A DNA stretch of 64,000 nucleotides, from positions 1 through 64,000 of IMG/VR virus record IMGVR_UViG_3300044815_000165; one strand, 5' to 3'. The position numbers and the translations under genes were made by a program. The notes under the pieces are model-generated. The model saw nothing but the letters and a program-made list of their open reading frames with translations. It was not told where the DNA came from and did no database searches. Of the stretch, positions 7,277-15,360 are shown one piece after another. Origin of the DNA: a virus. How positions within the stretch are numbered: the first letter of the stretch is position 1; every line of letters starts with the position of its first letter.

Positions 7277-9097
7277 ATGTCCATGCGCGTCCTTTTCAAT
7301 GGTGCCGTTCTCGTCCGCCCCGGCGCGTCGACGAAGATCGACGCGTCGCAGTTCCAGAACATCGTGCTCAATGGGCTCGGCACCGTCGGGTTGATCGGCG
7401 AGGCGGAGAGCGGCGCGCCGCACGTCCTCGGCATCTGGACGAGCCCCGAGGACGTCAAGGCCGAGTTCGTGTCCGGTGACCTCGTCGACGCCGCCGCGAT
7501 CGTCGCGGCACCCGGCAACGACCCGCGCATCCCCGCCGGCGCCGCGACGATCGTCACCTACAAGGTGAACGCATCGACGCAGGCGCTGTACGCGCACCCG
7601 GTCTCGCCGAACACGATCCACACCTTCAAGTCGAAGAAGTACGGGTTCGCCGCGAACATGCTCTCGGTCGCGCTCGCGGTCGGCGGCAGCGCGAACGAGC
7701 GCGTCATCACGATCACCGGGCCGGACGACTTCGGCGTGCTGCAGTCGGAGGTGTCGCCGTCGCTCGGCGCGACCGGCAAGTTCACGATGCAGTACACGGG
7801 CGCGTCGACCGCGTGCACGGTGACGATCACCGCGACGACGCTCACGACCACGACAGCGTCACCGAACACGCCGGCGGAGGATCTCAATCTCACCCTCTCC
7901 GACTTCGCGTCGCTCAACGATCTCGTCGTGTACATCAACAACCTCGCCTCGTACTCGGCGACGGCGCTCGTCACGAACGCGGTCTCGTTCAACCCGCTCG
8001 ATCTCGACGCAGTGGTCGCGCTCAACGTGAAGACGCTGGCGACGTTGTTCTCGCTGAACTTCGACCTCGCGAACTGGGTCAACCTGAACAGCTCGTTCAT
8101 CACCGACACGCTCACGCGGGGCAAGGTCGGCCCGGCGGCGATTCTCACGACCACGCCGTTGGCGGGCGGCACGCGCGGCACGTCGGCGAACTCCGACTGG
8201 GTCGCCGCGTTCCTCGCGATGCGCAGCGTCCGCATCAACCAGATGGTGCCGCTCGCGTCCGAGAACGCGCTCGGCGCGACACCGGCTGGCGGCGCCGGCC
8301 GGATCGGCGACACGTACACGTACGCGTCGATCCTCGCGTCCGCCGTCGCGCACGCGAAGTTCGTCTCGTCGACCGCCGGCCGCAACGAGTGCCAGGCGTG
8401 GTCCGGCATGAAGGGCACGAAGACGGAGATCATCGCCGCAGCAAACGGTCAGAACTCCGAGCACCTCTGCCTCGTCGGGCAGAAGCTCGTTCGCCAGCGC
8501 GCGAGCGACGCCGAGATCGCCACGCTGCCCGAGTGGGCGACCGCGTGCGCGCTCGCGGGCATGCGCGCCGGAGCGCAGCTCGGCGAGCCGCTGACGTGGA
8601 AGTACCTCCTCGCGACGGGCGTCACCTCCGATCCTTCGTGGAAGGAGACGGACAACGACGACTGCACGGACATGGCGCTCAACGGCGTCATGGTGATCAA
8701 CTCGAAGACCAACAAGGGCTTCCGCCTCGACAAGGGCATCACCACGTTCACGAAGCTCGACAACGACGCGTACACCGAGGAGACCGTCGTCCAGATCTGG
8801 AAGGCGATCGGCTACGACCTCCGCACGGCGCTCGAGGACGCGTTCGTCGGCACCGGCGGCACGCTCGACAAGGTGCAGACCGCACCCGCGGTCATGAAGC
8901 GCGTGCTCGAGCCGCAGCGCCAGGCGGGCGCGATCACCGACTCGCTCATCGACGGCGTGCGCACGCCGGCGTACCGCAACATGACGGCGAAGCTCTCCGG
9001 CGACGTGTTGTCGGCCGGCGTCACGATCACGCCCACCCCGGGCATCAACTTCGTGCTGAACACCATCGTTCTGGTGCCGGCTGCGAGCAGCACGTAA
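7277..9097 (+). CDS. Tail sheath protein
   Basis: The contractile sheath subunit, 606 residues, close to the usual size in SPO1/K-type phages. The N-terminus has the family pattern: a basic start, then IVLNGLGTVGLIGEAESG, then SPEDVKAEFVSGDLVDAA, then IVTYKVNAST. The C-terminus carries the typical sheath end (TPAYRNMTAKLSGDVLSAG, then a beta strand FVLNTIVLVPA). The middle holds a Thr/Ala-rich variable insertion. AGGAGA lies 6 nt before the ATG. The tube gene follows directly, as expected for a myovirus. Confidence 0.9.
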   Translation: MSMRVLFNGAVLVRPGASTKIDASQFQNIVLNGLGTVGLIGEAESGAPHVLGIWTSPEDVKAEFVSGDLVDAAAIVAAPGNDPRIPAGAATIVTYKVNASTQALYAHPVSPNTIHTFKSKKYGFAANMLSVALAVGGSANERVITITGPDDFGVLQSEVSPSLGATGKFTMQYTGASTACTVTITATTLTTTTASPNTPAEDLNLTLSDFASLNDLVVYINNLASYSATALVTNAVSFNPLDLDAVVALNVKTLATLFSLNFDLANWVNLNSSFITDTLTRGKVGPAAILTTTPLAGGTRGTSANSDWVAAFLAMRSVRINQMVPLASENALGATPAGGAGRIGDTYTYASILASAVAHAKFVSSTAGRNECQAWSGMKGTKTEIIAAANGQNSEHLCLVGQKLVRQRASDAEIATLPEWATACALAGMRAGAQLGEPLTWKYLLATGVTSDPSWKETDNDDCTDMALNGVMVINSKTNKGFRLDKGITTFTKLDNDAYTEETVVQIWKAIGYDLRTALEDAFVGTGGTLDKVQTAPAVMKRVLEPQRQAGAITDSLIDGVRTPAYRNMTAKLSGDVLSAGVTITPTPGINFVLNTIVLVPAASST

Positions 9098-9108
9098 GGA
9101 GCTGAACC

Positions 9109-9597
9109 ATGGGCCGCGGAGCACTTCCTCAGAACCAAGGCACGCACGTCTTCACCGGCGCGCGCGCCATCTTCAAGTTCAACGACTCGGTCGTCGGGTA
9201 CGCGTCGGGCGTGTCCGGATCCGAGGAGATCACGTACGAGGGTGTCGACACGCTCGACCACCTCGAAGTCCGCGAGCACGCGCCGACCGCGTACCGCGTG
9301 ACGTTCTCCGCGCAGATGTTTCGCACGATCGCCGTCGGTCCCTCGACCGACGAAGACGGGCCGGGTTCCATCAAGGAGCAGAACATCTTCCCGAAGTTCG
9401 ACGACATCCTCCGGATCCAGGGCGTCGACGCGCTGATCCAGGACAAGATCAGCGGGAAGATCCTCTTCCTCCTGCAGCAGGTGAAGACGTCGTCGTACAA
9501 CTTCAACGTCGGCGCGCGCAGCATCACCGGCCAGAACGTGTCGTTCGTCGCCATCCGCGCGTTCGACGAGTCCGAGCTTCCGACCGTCAGCCCGTAA
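9109..9597 (+). CDS. Tail tube protein
   Basis: 162 residues with a beta-rich composition (ARAIFKFNDSVVGYASGVSG, ITYEGVDTLDHLEVREHAP, VTFSAQMFRTIAVG). Immediately downstream of the sheath, its length and beta pattern fit the inner tube of a contractile tail. GGAG lies upstream of the ATG. The next gene, 6 nt after its stop, is the tail-assembly chaperone, which is the usual order. Confidence 0.87.
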   Translation: MGRGALPQNQGTHVFTGARAIFKFNDSVVGYASGVSGSEEITYEGVDTLDHLEVREHAPTAYRVTFSAQMFRTIAVGPSTDEDGPGSIKEQNIFPKFDDILRIQGVDALIQDKISGKILFLLQQVKTSSYNFNVGARSITGQNVSFVAIRAFDESELPTVSP

Positions 9598-9603
9598 GAA
9601 CAC

Positions 9604-10011
9604 ATGACCGACTCCAAAACCCAGGTCCGCGACATCAGCAAGTCCGAGCAGGCGAAGAAGCTCGAACTCACGAAGACGTTCAACATCGACCATCCGGGTG
9701 AGGACGGGGAACGCAAGCTCGGCGAGTTCACGATCCATCGCGCCACGATCGGCGACCTCATGCGCTACGGCGTCATCAAGGCGCGGCTGTGCGGCGGCGA
9801 GAACGTCGACACCGGGTGCGCGTGGATGGCGGAGATGGTCGCGCTCTGTCGCGTGTGCATCGACGACGCGCCGAAGTGGTGGAAGCCCGAGGACAGCTTT
9901 GACGAGGGGCTGCTCGCAGCTGTCTATGACCAGGTGAGGGAGTTCCAAAACTCCTTTCGAGACCGCAGCGTTCCAGAACTTCGGACAGCTCCTTCGGACG
10001 GAAGCACTTAG
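9604..10011 (+). CDS. Tail assembly chaperone, short (zero-frame) product
   Basis: 135 residues, located between tube and tape measure. The core reads KLGEFTIHRATIGDLMRYGVIKARLCGG and MAEMVALCRVCIDDAPKWW, typical of gpG-like tail chaperones that bind the tape measure during assembly. The C-terminal 20 codons after about 9957 become less protein-like (RDRSVPELRTAPSDGST). The +1 frame opens there into a convincing extension, suggesting a programmed frameshift that produces a longer form. Confidence 0.82.
   Translation: MTDSKTQVRDISKSEQAKKLELTKTFNIDHPGEDGERKLGEFTIHRATIGDLMRYGVIKARLCGGENVDTGCAWMAEMVALCRVCIDDAPKWWKPEDSFDEGLLAAVYDQVREFQNSFRDRSVPELRTAPSDGST
9952..9960 (+). other. Candidate +1 ribosomal frameshift site (TCC TTT CGA)
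   Basis: In the zero frame the codons are TCC-TTT-CGA. A Phe tRNA on TTT could slip forward by one to TTC and then read GAG in the +1 frame. The +1 frame is open from 9938 (after a TGA at 9935-9937) to 10408, so any shift must occur between 9938 and 10011. The exact slip codon is inferred; a -2 slip at CCAAAAC (9945-9951) would give the same frame. Confidence 0.5.
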
Positions 10012-10408
10012 ACGCGTCGAGGAGGACTGGCTCGAGCGGTGGTGGTGCAAGAAGTACAACCGTCCTCGCAAGGACCCGGTACTCTCCACGTACACCGTCG
10101 AGGAGCTGTTCGTGGAGTACATGGAGGACCGCATCGAACTCGATCCGTCCGAAGCGTACTCTCCGATCGAGGAAGAGAACGGGACCGTCACCTACGTGAC
10201 GGGTGACCCGCTCATCGACTCGATCGAGAAGCAGATCGCGGAGGGCAAGGACCCGACCGCCGACTTCGGTCCCGAGGTGACGGCGTGGCTCAAGAAGTCG
10301 AAGAAGAAGAACGCTAAGACCGCGAGCCCGACACCAGCTCCGCCACCGCCGGACGACGGCATGCCTCCTGACGAGGTAGACACGTACAAGGGAGGAAAGC
10401 GTGGCTAA
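9956..10408 (+). CDS. Frameshifted extension of the tail chaperone (gpGT-like)
   Basis: The +1 frame relative to 9604 encodes FETAAFQNFGQLLRTEALRR, a Trp/Lys/Tyr-rich stretch (DWLERWWCKKYNRP) and an acidic and then Lys/Pro-rich end. This is good protein sequence with no start codon until a GTG at 10112. Fusion at about 9957 would give a chaperone of about 267 residues. If the GTG at 10112 (preceded by GAGGAG) is used, a 98-residue separate protein is made instead. The tape measure start overlaps its end, so it is coupled to that gene. The pair matches the conserved frameshifted chaperones before tape measure genes. Confidence 0.7.
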   Translation, partial: FETAAFQNFGQLLRTEALRRVEEDWLERWWCKKYNRPRKDPVLSTYTVEELFVEYMEDRIELDPSEAYSPIEEENGTVTYVTGDPLIDSIEKQIAEGKDPTADFGPEVTAWLKKSKKKNAKTASPTPAPPPPDDGMPPDEVDTYKGGKRG

Positions 10409-12800
10409 CGACGACGTGAAGATCGGGCTGTCCGCGGATCTCTCGACAGCCCAGCGTGACGGCGAGGCGTACATGGACGCCTTCCTGAAGGGCGTGAAGT
10501 CGCGCACGAGCGCGAACCCGTTCACGCCGATGACGCTCGGCAACGGGATGCAGACGACCGGAGGTCCGTCGACGCAGGATCCGATCGCTGCGGTGCTCAG
10601 CAAGATCCTATCGACGCTGCAGATGGGGTTCGCGCAGGGACTGCCCGGAGCACCGGGGGCCGCCGGCGCCGGCGCGGCTCCACCCGGCGGGGCAGCGAAG
10701 CCGGCGTACGCGCCGTACACGCCGCCTGCCGGACGCTTCGGCAGCAACGAGGACGGCACCATCGACTGGAAGCGCATCGGTGGCGCCGTCAACCGCACAC
10801 CGATGCAGCAGATCGCGAACACGTATCAGGGCGGCGGATACCAGACCGACGTCGCCGGGCTCGCGTCCAACGTCGCCGGCAACATCCCGATCTTCGGTCC
10901 GGCGCTGAAGCAGTTCGGCGAGATGATCACCGGGACGCTCAAGCAGCGCGACGGCGCCCTCGAGCAATCGCTCGACATGTTCCGCAGCGGCGGCAAGCAG
11001 GCGTGGGGAAACTTCCGCAACATGATGACGGGCGGTCCCAACGACACGGGGCAAGCCGCCAACCACAGGATGATGTATTGGAGCGGGCTCTCGCACGGCG
11101 AGGTCGGCTCGCTGATGAAGCAGCAGAACTCCTACGGACGCACGGGCGGCGCGATGGAGGGCCTCGCAGGACTCCAGGGCTTCTACGGGCTCGGCAGCCA
11201 GGGCGCGAGCTACATGACGTCGCTCGTGCACGGCGGTGACTTCGTCGGACGCAAGGACACGGCGAAGGGTCAGGACGTCGAGAAGCGTGCGTTCGCCGAG
11301 GTGATGGCCGTCGCGATCGGCACGCAGCTCGATCGCGGTCGGTGGGGTGAGGCGTTCACCGCGATGACGCGCGCGGCAAGCTCGGTGACGACGGGCGATG
11401 TCGATCGTCACGCACTCCTTGCGCGCCAGCAGTTCATCGGGCAGATGGGCGATCGCTTCAAGGGCGACACCGCGTCGGCGCAGACGATGAACAACGTCAT
11501 GAGCGGTCTCCAAGGAGGACAGGGCGGCGGCGTCGCGAACATCTTCGCGTTGCAGACGGCCTTCCAACAAGGTGCGGGGAGCTACGGCGAGGCGAGCATG
11601 ATGGTGGCGCGCGGCCAGGCGAAGGGCGGCATCGATCTCAAGCTCCAACTCCAGCGCTTCGCGAAGATGCCGCTCGTGGCCGACTACCTGAATTCTCCGA
11701 TCGACTCGTCGAAGGCGCTCGGAGATGCGTCGTTGTACCTCTCGATGATGCTCCCCGGGTACAAGCGATCGGACATCGAGGCGCTCCTCCGAGGCATGCG
11801 CAAGGAGGGCGGCGGCGCGCGCTTCCCGGAACCGATCTCGGTCGACACCACGCGCGTGATGGAGGCCCAGCTCTCGATGAACGGACCTGGCGGTCAACGC
11901 CTTCCCGAGCGCGAGAGCGATCTCATCCGCAGCCAGATCGACAAGGGAGACATGTGGAACGAGAACGCGATCGGGCCGACGCGCGTCTCTGATCTGGGAC
12001 GCAGCGTCGAGAATCAAGACGAGGCCGATTACCGCGTGAGTGGTCTCGATGCAGCGCAACCCTCCAACCAGGGCGCGCGCCTGCGCGAGGTCGGCACGAA
12101 CAACTACAACGGATCCATTGAGCAGCGCGGAGCATCGTCGAGCGGAGACATGACGAGTCCCGACTTCATGAAGAAGTACACGCGCGCGGGTGGACGCTTC
12201 GGTGCCACGGGTGCGGATCGCAAGAACCCGCACGGCGGCGTCGATCTCGAGTTGGGCTCGCAGGCGTCGGTGTACTCGCCCGTCGACGGCACCGTGCGTG
12301 CGTCGCGCATCGGGACCGGGCAAGAGGTCGGGTTCGGTGTGACGATCGTCGCCGACGACACGGGCTACGAGCACGGCGTGTTCCATCTCGATCCCAAGAC
12401 CGTCGGACCGGGCATCAAGTCCGGCGCGCGCGTGCGCAAGGGGCAGTTCCTCGGGAAGCTCTTCAAGGGCAAGGCGTTCACGTCGGGCGTGCCGAACCAC
12501 ACCCACTACCAGGTGAAGGACAAGGACGGCCAGGTCATGGATCCGGGCAAGGTGCAGGACATGAGCGATCTGCAGAAGGCGTCGCCGGATCAGCCCGTCA
12601 TGACGCCAGCCGCAGCGCCGCAGAACGGCGCGCCGACGACGCAGGGTCCCGTCATGTCACCGACCGCGTCCGCCGGCGGCGGTGGTGTCGACGTCAACGT
12701 GTACGTGTACGACGGACGCATCTCCGTGCAGCGTGTCGCCGCGAATCGTCGACAGCACGGCGCGCCCGGGACGCTCGGCGGGAAGAAGCGGATCGGATGA
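10401..12800 (+). CDS. Tape measure protein with C-terminal M23 peptidase domain
   Basis: 799 residues starting at GTG, with GGAGGA 4 nt upstream. The first 560 residues are low in Cys and rich in Gly, Ala, Met and Gln with helical stretches, as in tape measure proteins that set tail length. Residues about 590-715 form an M23 (LytM-type) metallopeptidase. Zinc ligands are visible as H611-xxx-D615 (HGGVDLELGSQASVYSPVDG) and the HxH pair H700/H702 (NHTHYQV). The domain would cut peptidoglycan crosslinks during DNA entry. All key residues are present. It overlaps both the chaperone and the hub gene. Confidence 0.85.
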   Translation: MANDDVKIGLSADLSTAQRDGEAYMDAFLKGVKSRTSANPFTPMTLGNGMQTTGGPSTQDPIAAVLSKILSTLQMGFAQGLPGAPGAAGAGAAPPGGAAKPAYAPYTPPAGRFGSNEDGTIDWKRIGGAVNRTPMQQIANTYQGGGYQTDVAGLASNVAGNIPIFGPALKQFGEMITGTLKQRDGALEQSLDMFRSGGKQAWGNFRNMMTGGPNDTGQAANHRMMYWSGLSHGEVGSLMKQQNSYGRTGGAMEGLAGLQGFYGLGSQGASYMTSLVHGGDFVGRKDTAKGQDVEKRAFAEVMAVAIGTQLDRGRWGEAFTAMTRAASSVTTGDVDRHALLARQQFIGQMGDRFKGDTASAQTMNNVMSGLQGGQGGGVANIFALQTAFQQGAGSYGEASMMVARGQAKGGIDLKLQLQRFAKMPLVADYLNSPIDSSKALGDASLYLSMMLPGYKRSDIEALLRGMRKEGGGARFPEPISVDTTRVMEAQLSMNGPGGQRLPERESDLIRSQIDKGDMWNENAIGPTRVSDLGRSVENQDEADYRVSGLDAAQPSNQGARLREVGTNNYNGSIEQRGASSSGDMTSPDFMKKYTRAGGRFGATGADRKNPHGGVDLELGSQASVYSPVDGTVRASRIGTGQEVGFGVTIVADDTGYEHGVFHLDPKTVGPGIKSGARVRKGQFLGKLFKGKAFTSGVPNHTHYQVKDKDGQVMDPGKVQDMSDLQKASPDQPVMTPAAAPQNGAPTTQGPVMSPTASAGGGGVDVNVYVYDGRISVQRVAANRRQHGAPGTLGGKKRIG

Positions 12801-14515
12801 CCACGCGAAACGTCAGCACGTCGTGCGACGTCCTGTGGGTGTCGCGCACGATCGACAACCAGGTCGCGGCGCTCCTCGACGACAAGCAGCGGCCCGCGGT
12901 GAACATTCGCGACGTGACCCAACGTCTCGTGCAAGCCGGCGCGCACTGGCTGTCGAGCGACTCGCTGGAGTCGGAGCGGAGCGCGCTCGCGCTCTACCCG
13001 AACGGTTCCGCGTACAGCGACATCGTGCAGGCGTCGTGGAGCAAGGACACGAGTTCGCCCGCCGGCGTGTTCACGGCGCAGCTCGTGCCGCGCCTGCCGT
13101 TCGACGAGATCATCGCGCCGGGCGATCTTCTCGTCATCTTCATGGACAACGATCACAGGTTCTTCGAGTCCGAGCGCGAGCACGGCACGCTCATCACGTT
13201 CGCGATCGTGGATCGCGTGTCGGCGTCGACGAGCGCCGGCGGAGCTGGCGAGACGACGGACACGTACTCGCTCACGAGTCGTGACCTCGGCGTCATCTTC
13301 CAGAAGACCGAGACGGTGTGGGACAAGGCATTCGCTCAGATCGACCAGCTGTACTTCGACGCCGCGTACGTCAAGCGCATCTCAGACATCGGTGCGGCGT
13401 CGCTCGGACCATCCGAGTCGGTCCTCACGTTGCTCGACCTGATCTTCAACCAGAACGCGACCAACTCGACCATCGTCGGCGCGCAGTGGTCGTTCCCTCG
13501 CGGCACGAACGGCAGCGGACGTCCGCTCTCGCTGCTGTCGCTCCTCGACGTCTCCTCCTACGTGCAGACGCCGATGTTCGGTTTCACGCTCGCCAACTCG
13601 CCCGGCATCGTGCAGGCAGGCAACGCGTGGTCGCTGCTCGAGGGCTATGCGAATCGCGTGGTGAACGAGTTCTTCGTCGACGTGCGCGACCGCGAGTCGC
13701 AGGACGAGGAGCTGTACGATCACCTCGAGTCGATCGCCGCGTCGTTCTGTTCTCCCGGCGACGTCCTGCGACAGAACGCGCTGAAGAAGCACCTCGCGCA
13801 GTCCGGCGCGTTCAACCGCAGCGTCCTCAACACGATCGACACCGACCGCGCGCCGGTCATGGCGCTCATCCACCGGCAGCTGCCGTACGACCACGACGCG
13901 TTCATGCGACTGCCCGTGGTCGACCTCGACCACACCGAGGTGTTCGACGTCGAGACAGCCACCTCGAGCCACGACGTCGCCAACTTCTTCAAGATCCGAT
14001 TCCCCGATCTCGAGGAAGCCGCGCAGGAACTGATCTACGGCGTGAAGCTCAACATCGACTCGATCCGGAGGCACGGCGTCTGCCGCATGGAGGTCGAGTC
14101 GCGCTTCATGTTCACGACGTCGCTGCTCGGCGATGCATACGCGAACGGGACCGGCATCCCCGTGTTCGGCGACGTGTTCGACTACTACATCGAGCTGCTG
14201 TCGACGTGGTACGCCGCGAACGACTTCCTGAGAGCCGGCAGCATCGCGTGCCGCTACCGTCCCGACATTCGCTGCGGCACGCGCCTCCGCTACCAGTCGG
14301 TGCGCGGCGTCGAGCTGAACTACTACATCCAGGGCGTGAACCACACGTTCGGGCGCGGCGAGGGCCAGAGCCAGTCGATGCTCACCGTGGTGCGCGGATT
14401 CCAGAGCGGGCTCGGTGGCGTCGCCAACAACCTCTTCTGGGGCGGGAAAGCCGGCAACCGGATCCCACCGAACCTGGCGAAGTTCATCACCATCAACCCG
14501 CTGCGAGGTGACTGA
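12797..14515 (+). CDS. Baseplate hub protein candidate
   Basis: 572 residues, starting in an ATGA overlap with the tape measure. A central segment (FTAQLVPRLPFDEIIAPGDLL, then VIFMDNDHRF and TYSLTSRDLGVIFQKTETVW) resembles gp27/gpD-type hub proteins, in which short beta strands form the tube-like hub domains. The position between the tape measure and the OB-fold spike supports a hub at the centre of the baseplate. No enzymatic motif was seen. Confidence 0.75.
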   Translation: MTTRNVSTSCDVLWVSRTIDNQVAALLDDKQRPAVNIRDVTQRLVQAGAHWLSSDSLESERSALALYPNGSAYSDIVQASWSKDTSSPAGVFTAQLVPRLPFDEIIAPGDLLVIFMDNDHRFFESEREHGTLITFAIVDRVSASTSAGGAGETTDTYSLTSRDLGVIFQKTETVWDKAFAQIDQLYFDAAYVKRISDIGAASLGPSESVLTLLDLIFNQNATNSTIVGAQWSFPRGTNGSGRPLSLLSLLDVSSYVQTPMFGFTLANSPGIVQAGNAWSLLEGYANRVVNEFFVDVRDRESQDEELYDHLESIAASFCSPGDVLRQNALKKHLAQSGAFNRSVLNTIDTDRAPVMALIHRQLPYDHDAFMRLPVVDLDHTEVFDVETATSSHDVANFFKIRFPDLEEAAQELIYGVKLNIDSIRRHGVCRMEVESRFMFTTSLLGDAYANGTGIPVFGDVFDYYIELLSTWYAANDFLRAGSIACRYRPDIRCGTRLRYQSVRGVELNYYIQGVNHTFGRGEGQSQSMLTVVRGFQSGLGGVANNLFWGGKAGNRIPPNLAKFITINPLRGD

Positions 14516-15354
14516 TGAGCGACGACACCGCGTACGACGGCACGCCTCTTCAGGCGGGCATGATGGAGCAGCAGCTGACTGGACACGATCCCGGCTACAG
14601 CATCGCCGGGCTGCGCGAGATGGTCGTGGTCGAGCGCTACTTCGTCGGATCGCCGGGCAACCGATCGCGCTCCTACGTCGAGTACGCGTGCCGCGACATC
14701 AAGTCCGGCGACGTGATCCCGGGATGCCGCCGCCTGGACGTGATGAACGGACTCGACAACGGCGACGACAACGTGCTCCACCCGGCGACCAAGCTTCGCG
14801 TCGGTGCACCGGGTAAGTTCACGCGGCAGACGCCGGCCAACGACACCGACGGAGACCGCGTGCTCGTCGGGTTCGTCGAGGGTTCGCGCAACCGCCCCAT
14901 CATCCTCGGGGTGCTGCGCCCCAACGGGTCGACGTACGGCGCGAAGCTGATCGACGGAGAGCGGCGCCTGACCAAGCACCAGGGCACGACCATCGAGATC
15001 AAGAGCGACGGCGCGTACGTGGTCACAGGATCTGATGTCGTGAAGATCGCTGGCCAACACGTAGACGTCGAGGGCTCCGCGTTCGCGCACGTGAGCAGCG
15101 ATCAAGAGGTCCAGCTCGAGGCTCCGCAGGTGAAGCTCGGCGCGAACGCCGTCCAGCCCGTGATCCGCGCGCTCGACTTCGACGCCAACGTGCTCGTGCC
15201 GATCGGTGCCGCCGCTGCTGCATTTCAGATCGCGCTTCTGACGGCAGTCACGCCCGCCAACATCATCGCCGGATTGAACACCTTCCTGCAGGCGATCCAG
15301 ACATCGGTCGGGCAGTTCTCCACCGCCGTGTCGACCAAGGTGAACGTAGAATAG
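14515..15354 (+). CDS. Baseplate spike/OB-fold protein (gp5/gpV-like)
   Basis: 279 residues. Residues about 40-145 form the OB-fold of tail spike hubs, ending with the diagnostic GDRVLVGFVEGSRNRPIILG. They are followed by short beta-helix-like repeats (VDVEGSAFAHVSSDQEVQLE) at about 180-230. The C-terminal 50 residues are hydrophobic and helical. It would sit below the hub and puncture the cell envelope. No lysozyme domain is inserted, unlike T4 gp5. The order hub, spike, wedge is conserved in myoviruses. Confidence 0.8.
   Translation: MSDDTAYDGTPLQAGMMEQQLTGHDPGYSIAGLREMVVVERYFVGSPGNRSRSYVEYACRDIKSGDVIPGCRRLDVMNGLDNGDDNVLHPATKLRVGAPGKFTRQTPANDTDGDRVLVGFVEGSRNRPIILGVLRPNGSTYGAKLIDGERRLTKHQGTTIEIKSDGAYVVTGSDVVKIAGQHVDVEGSAFAHVSSDQEVQLEAPQVKLGANAVQPVIRALDFDANVLVPIGAAAAAFQIALLTAVTPANIIAGLNTFLQAIQTSVGQFSTAVSTKVNVE
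15347..15352 (+). promoter_or_regulatory. TAGAAT -10-like box
   Basis: TAGAAT overlaps the end of the spike gene and stands 8 nt before the ATG at 15361. The geometry matches the other leaderless-type boxes. There is no strong Shine-Dalgarno sequence; AGAAG is weak. Confidence 0.35.
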
Positions 15355-15360
15355 AAGACC

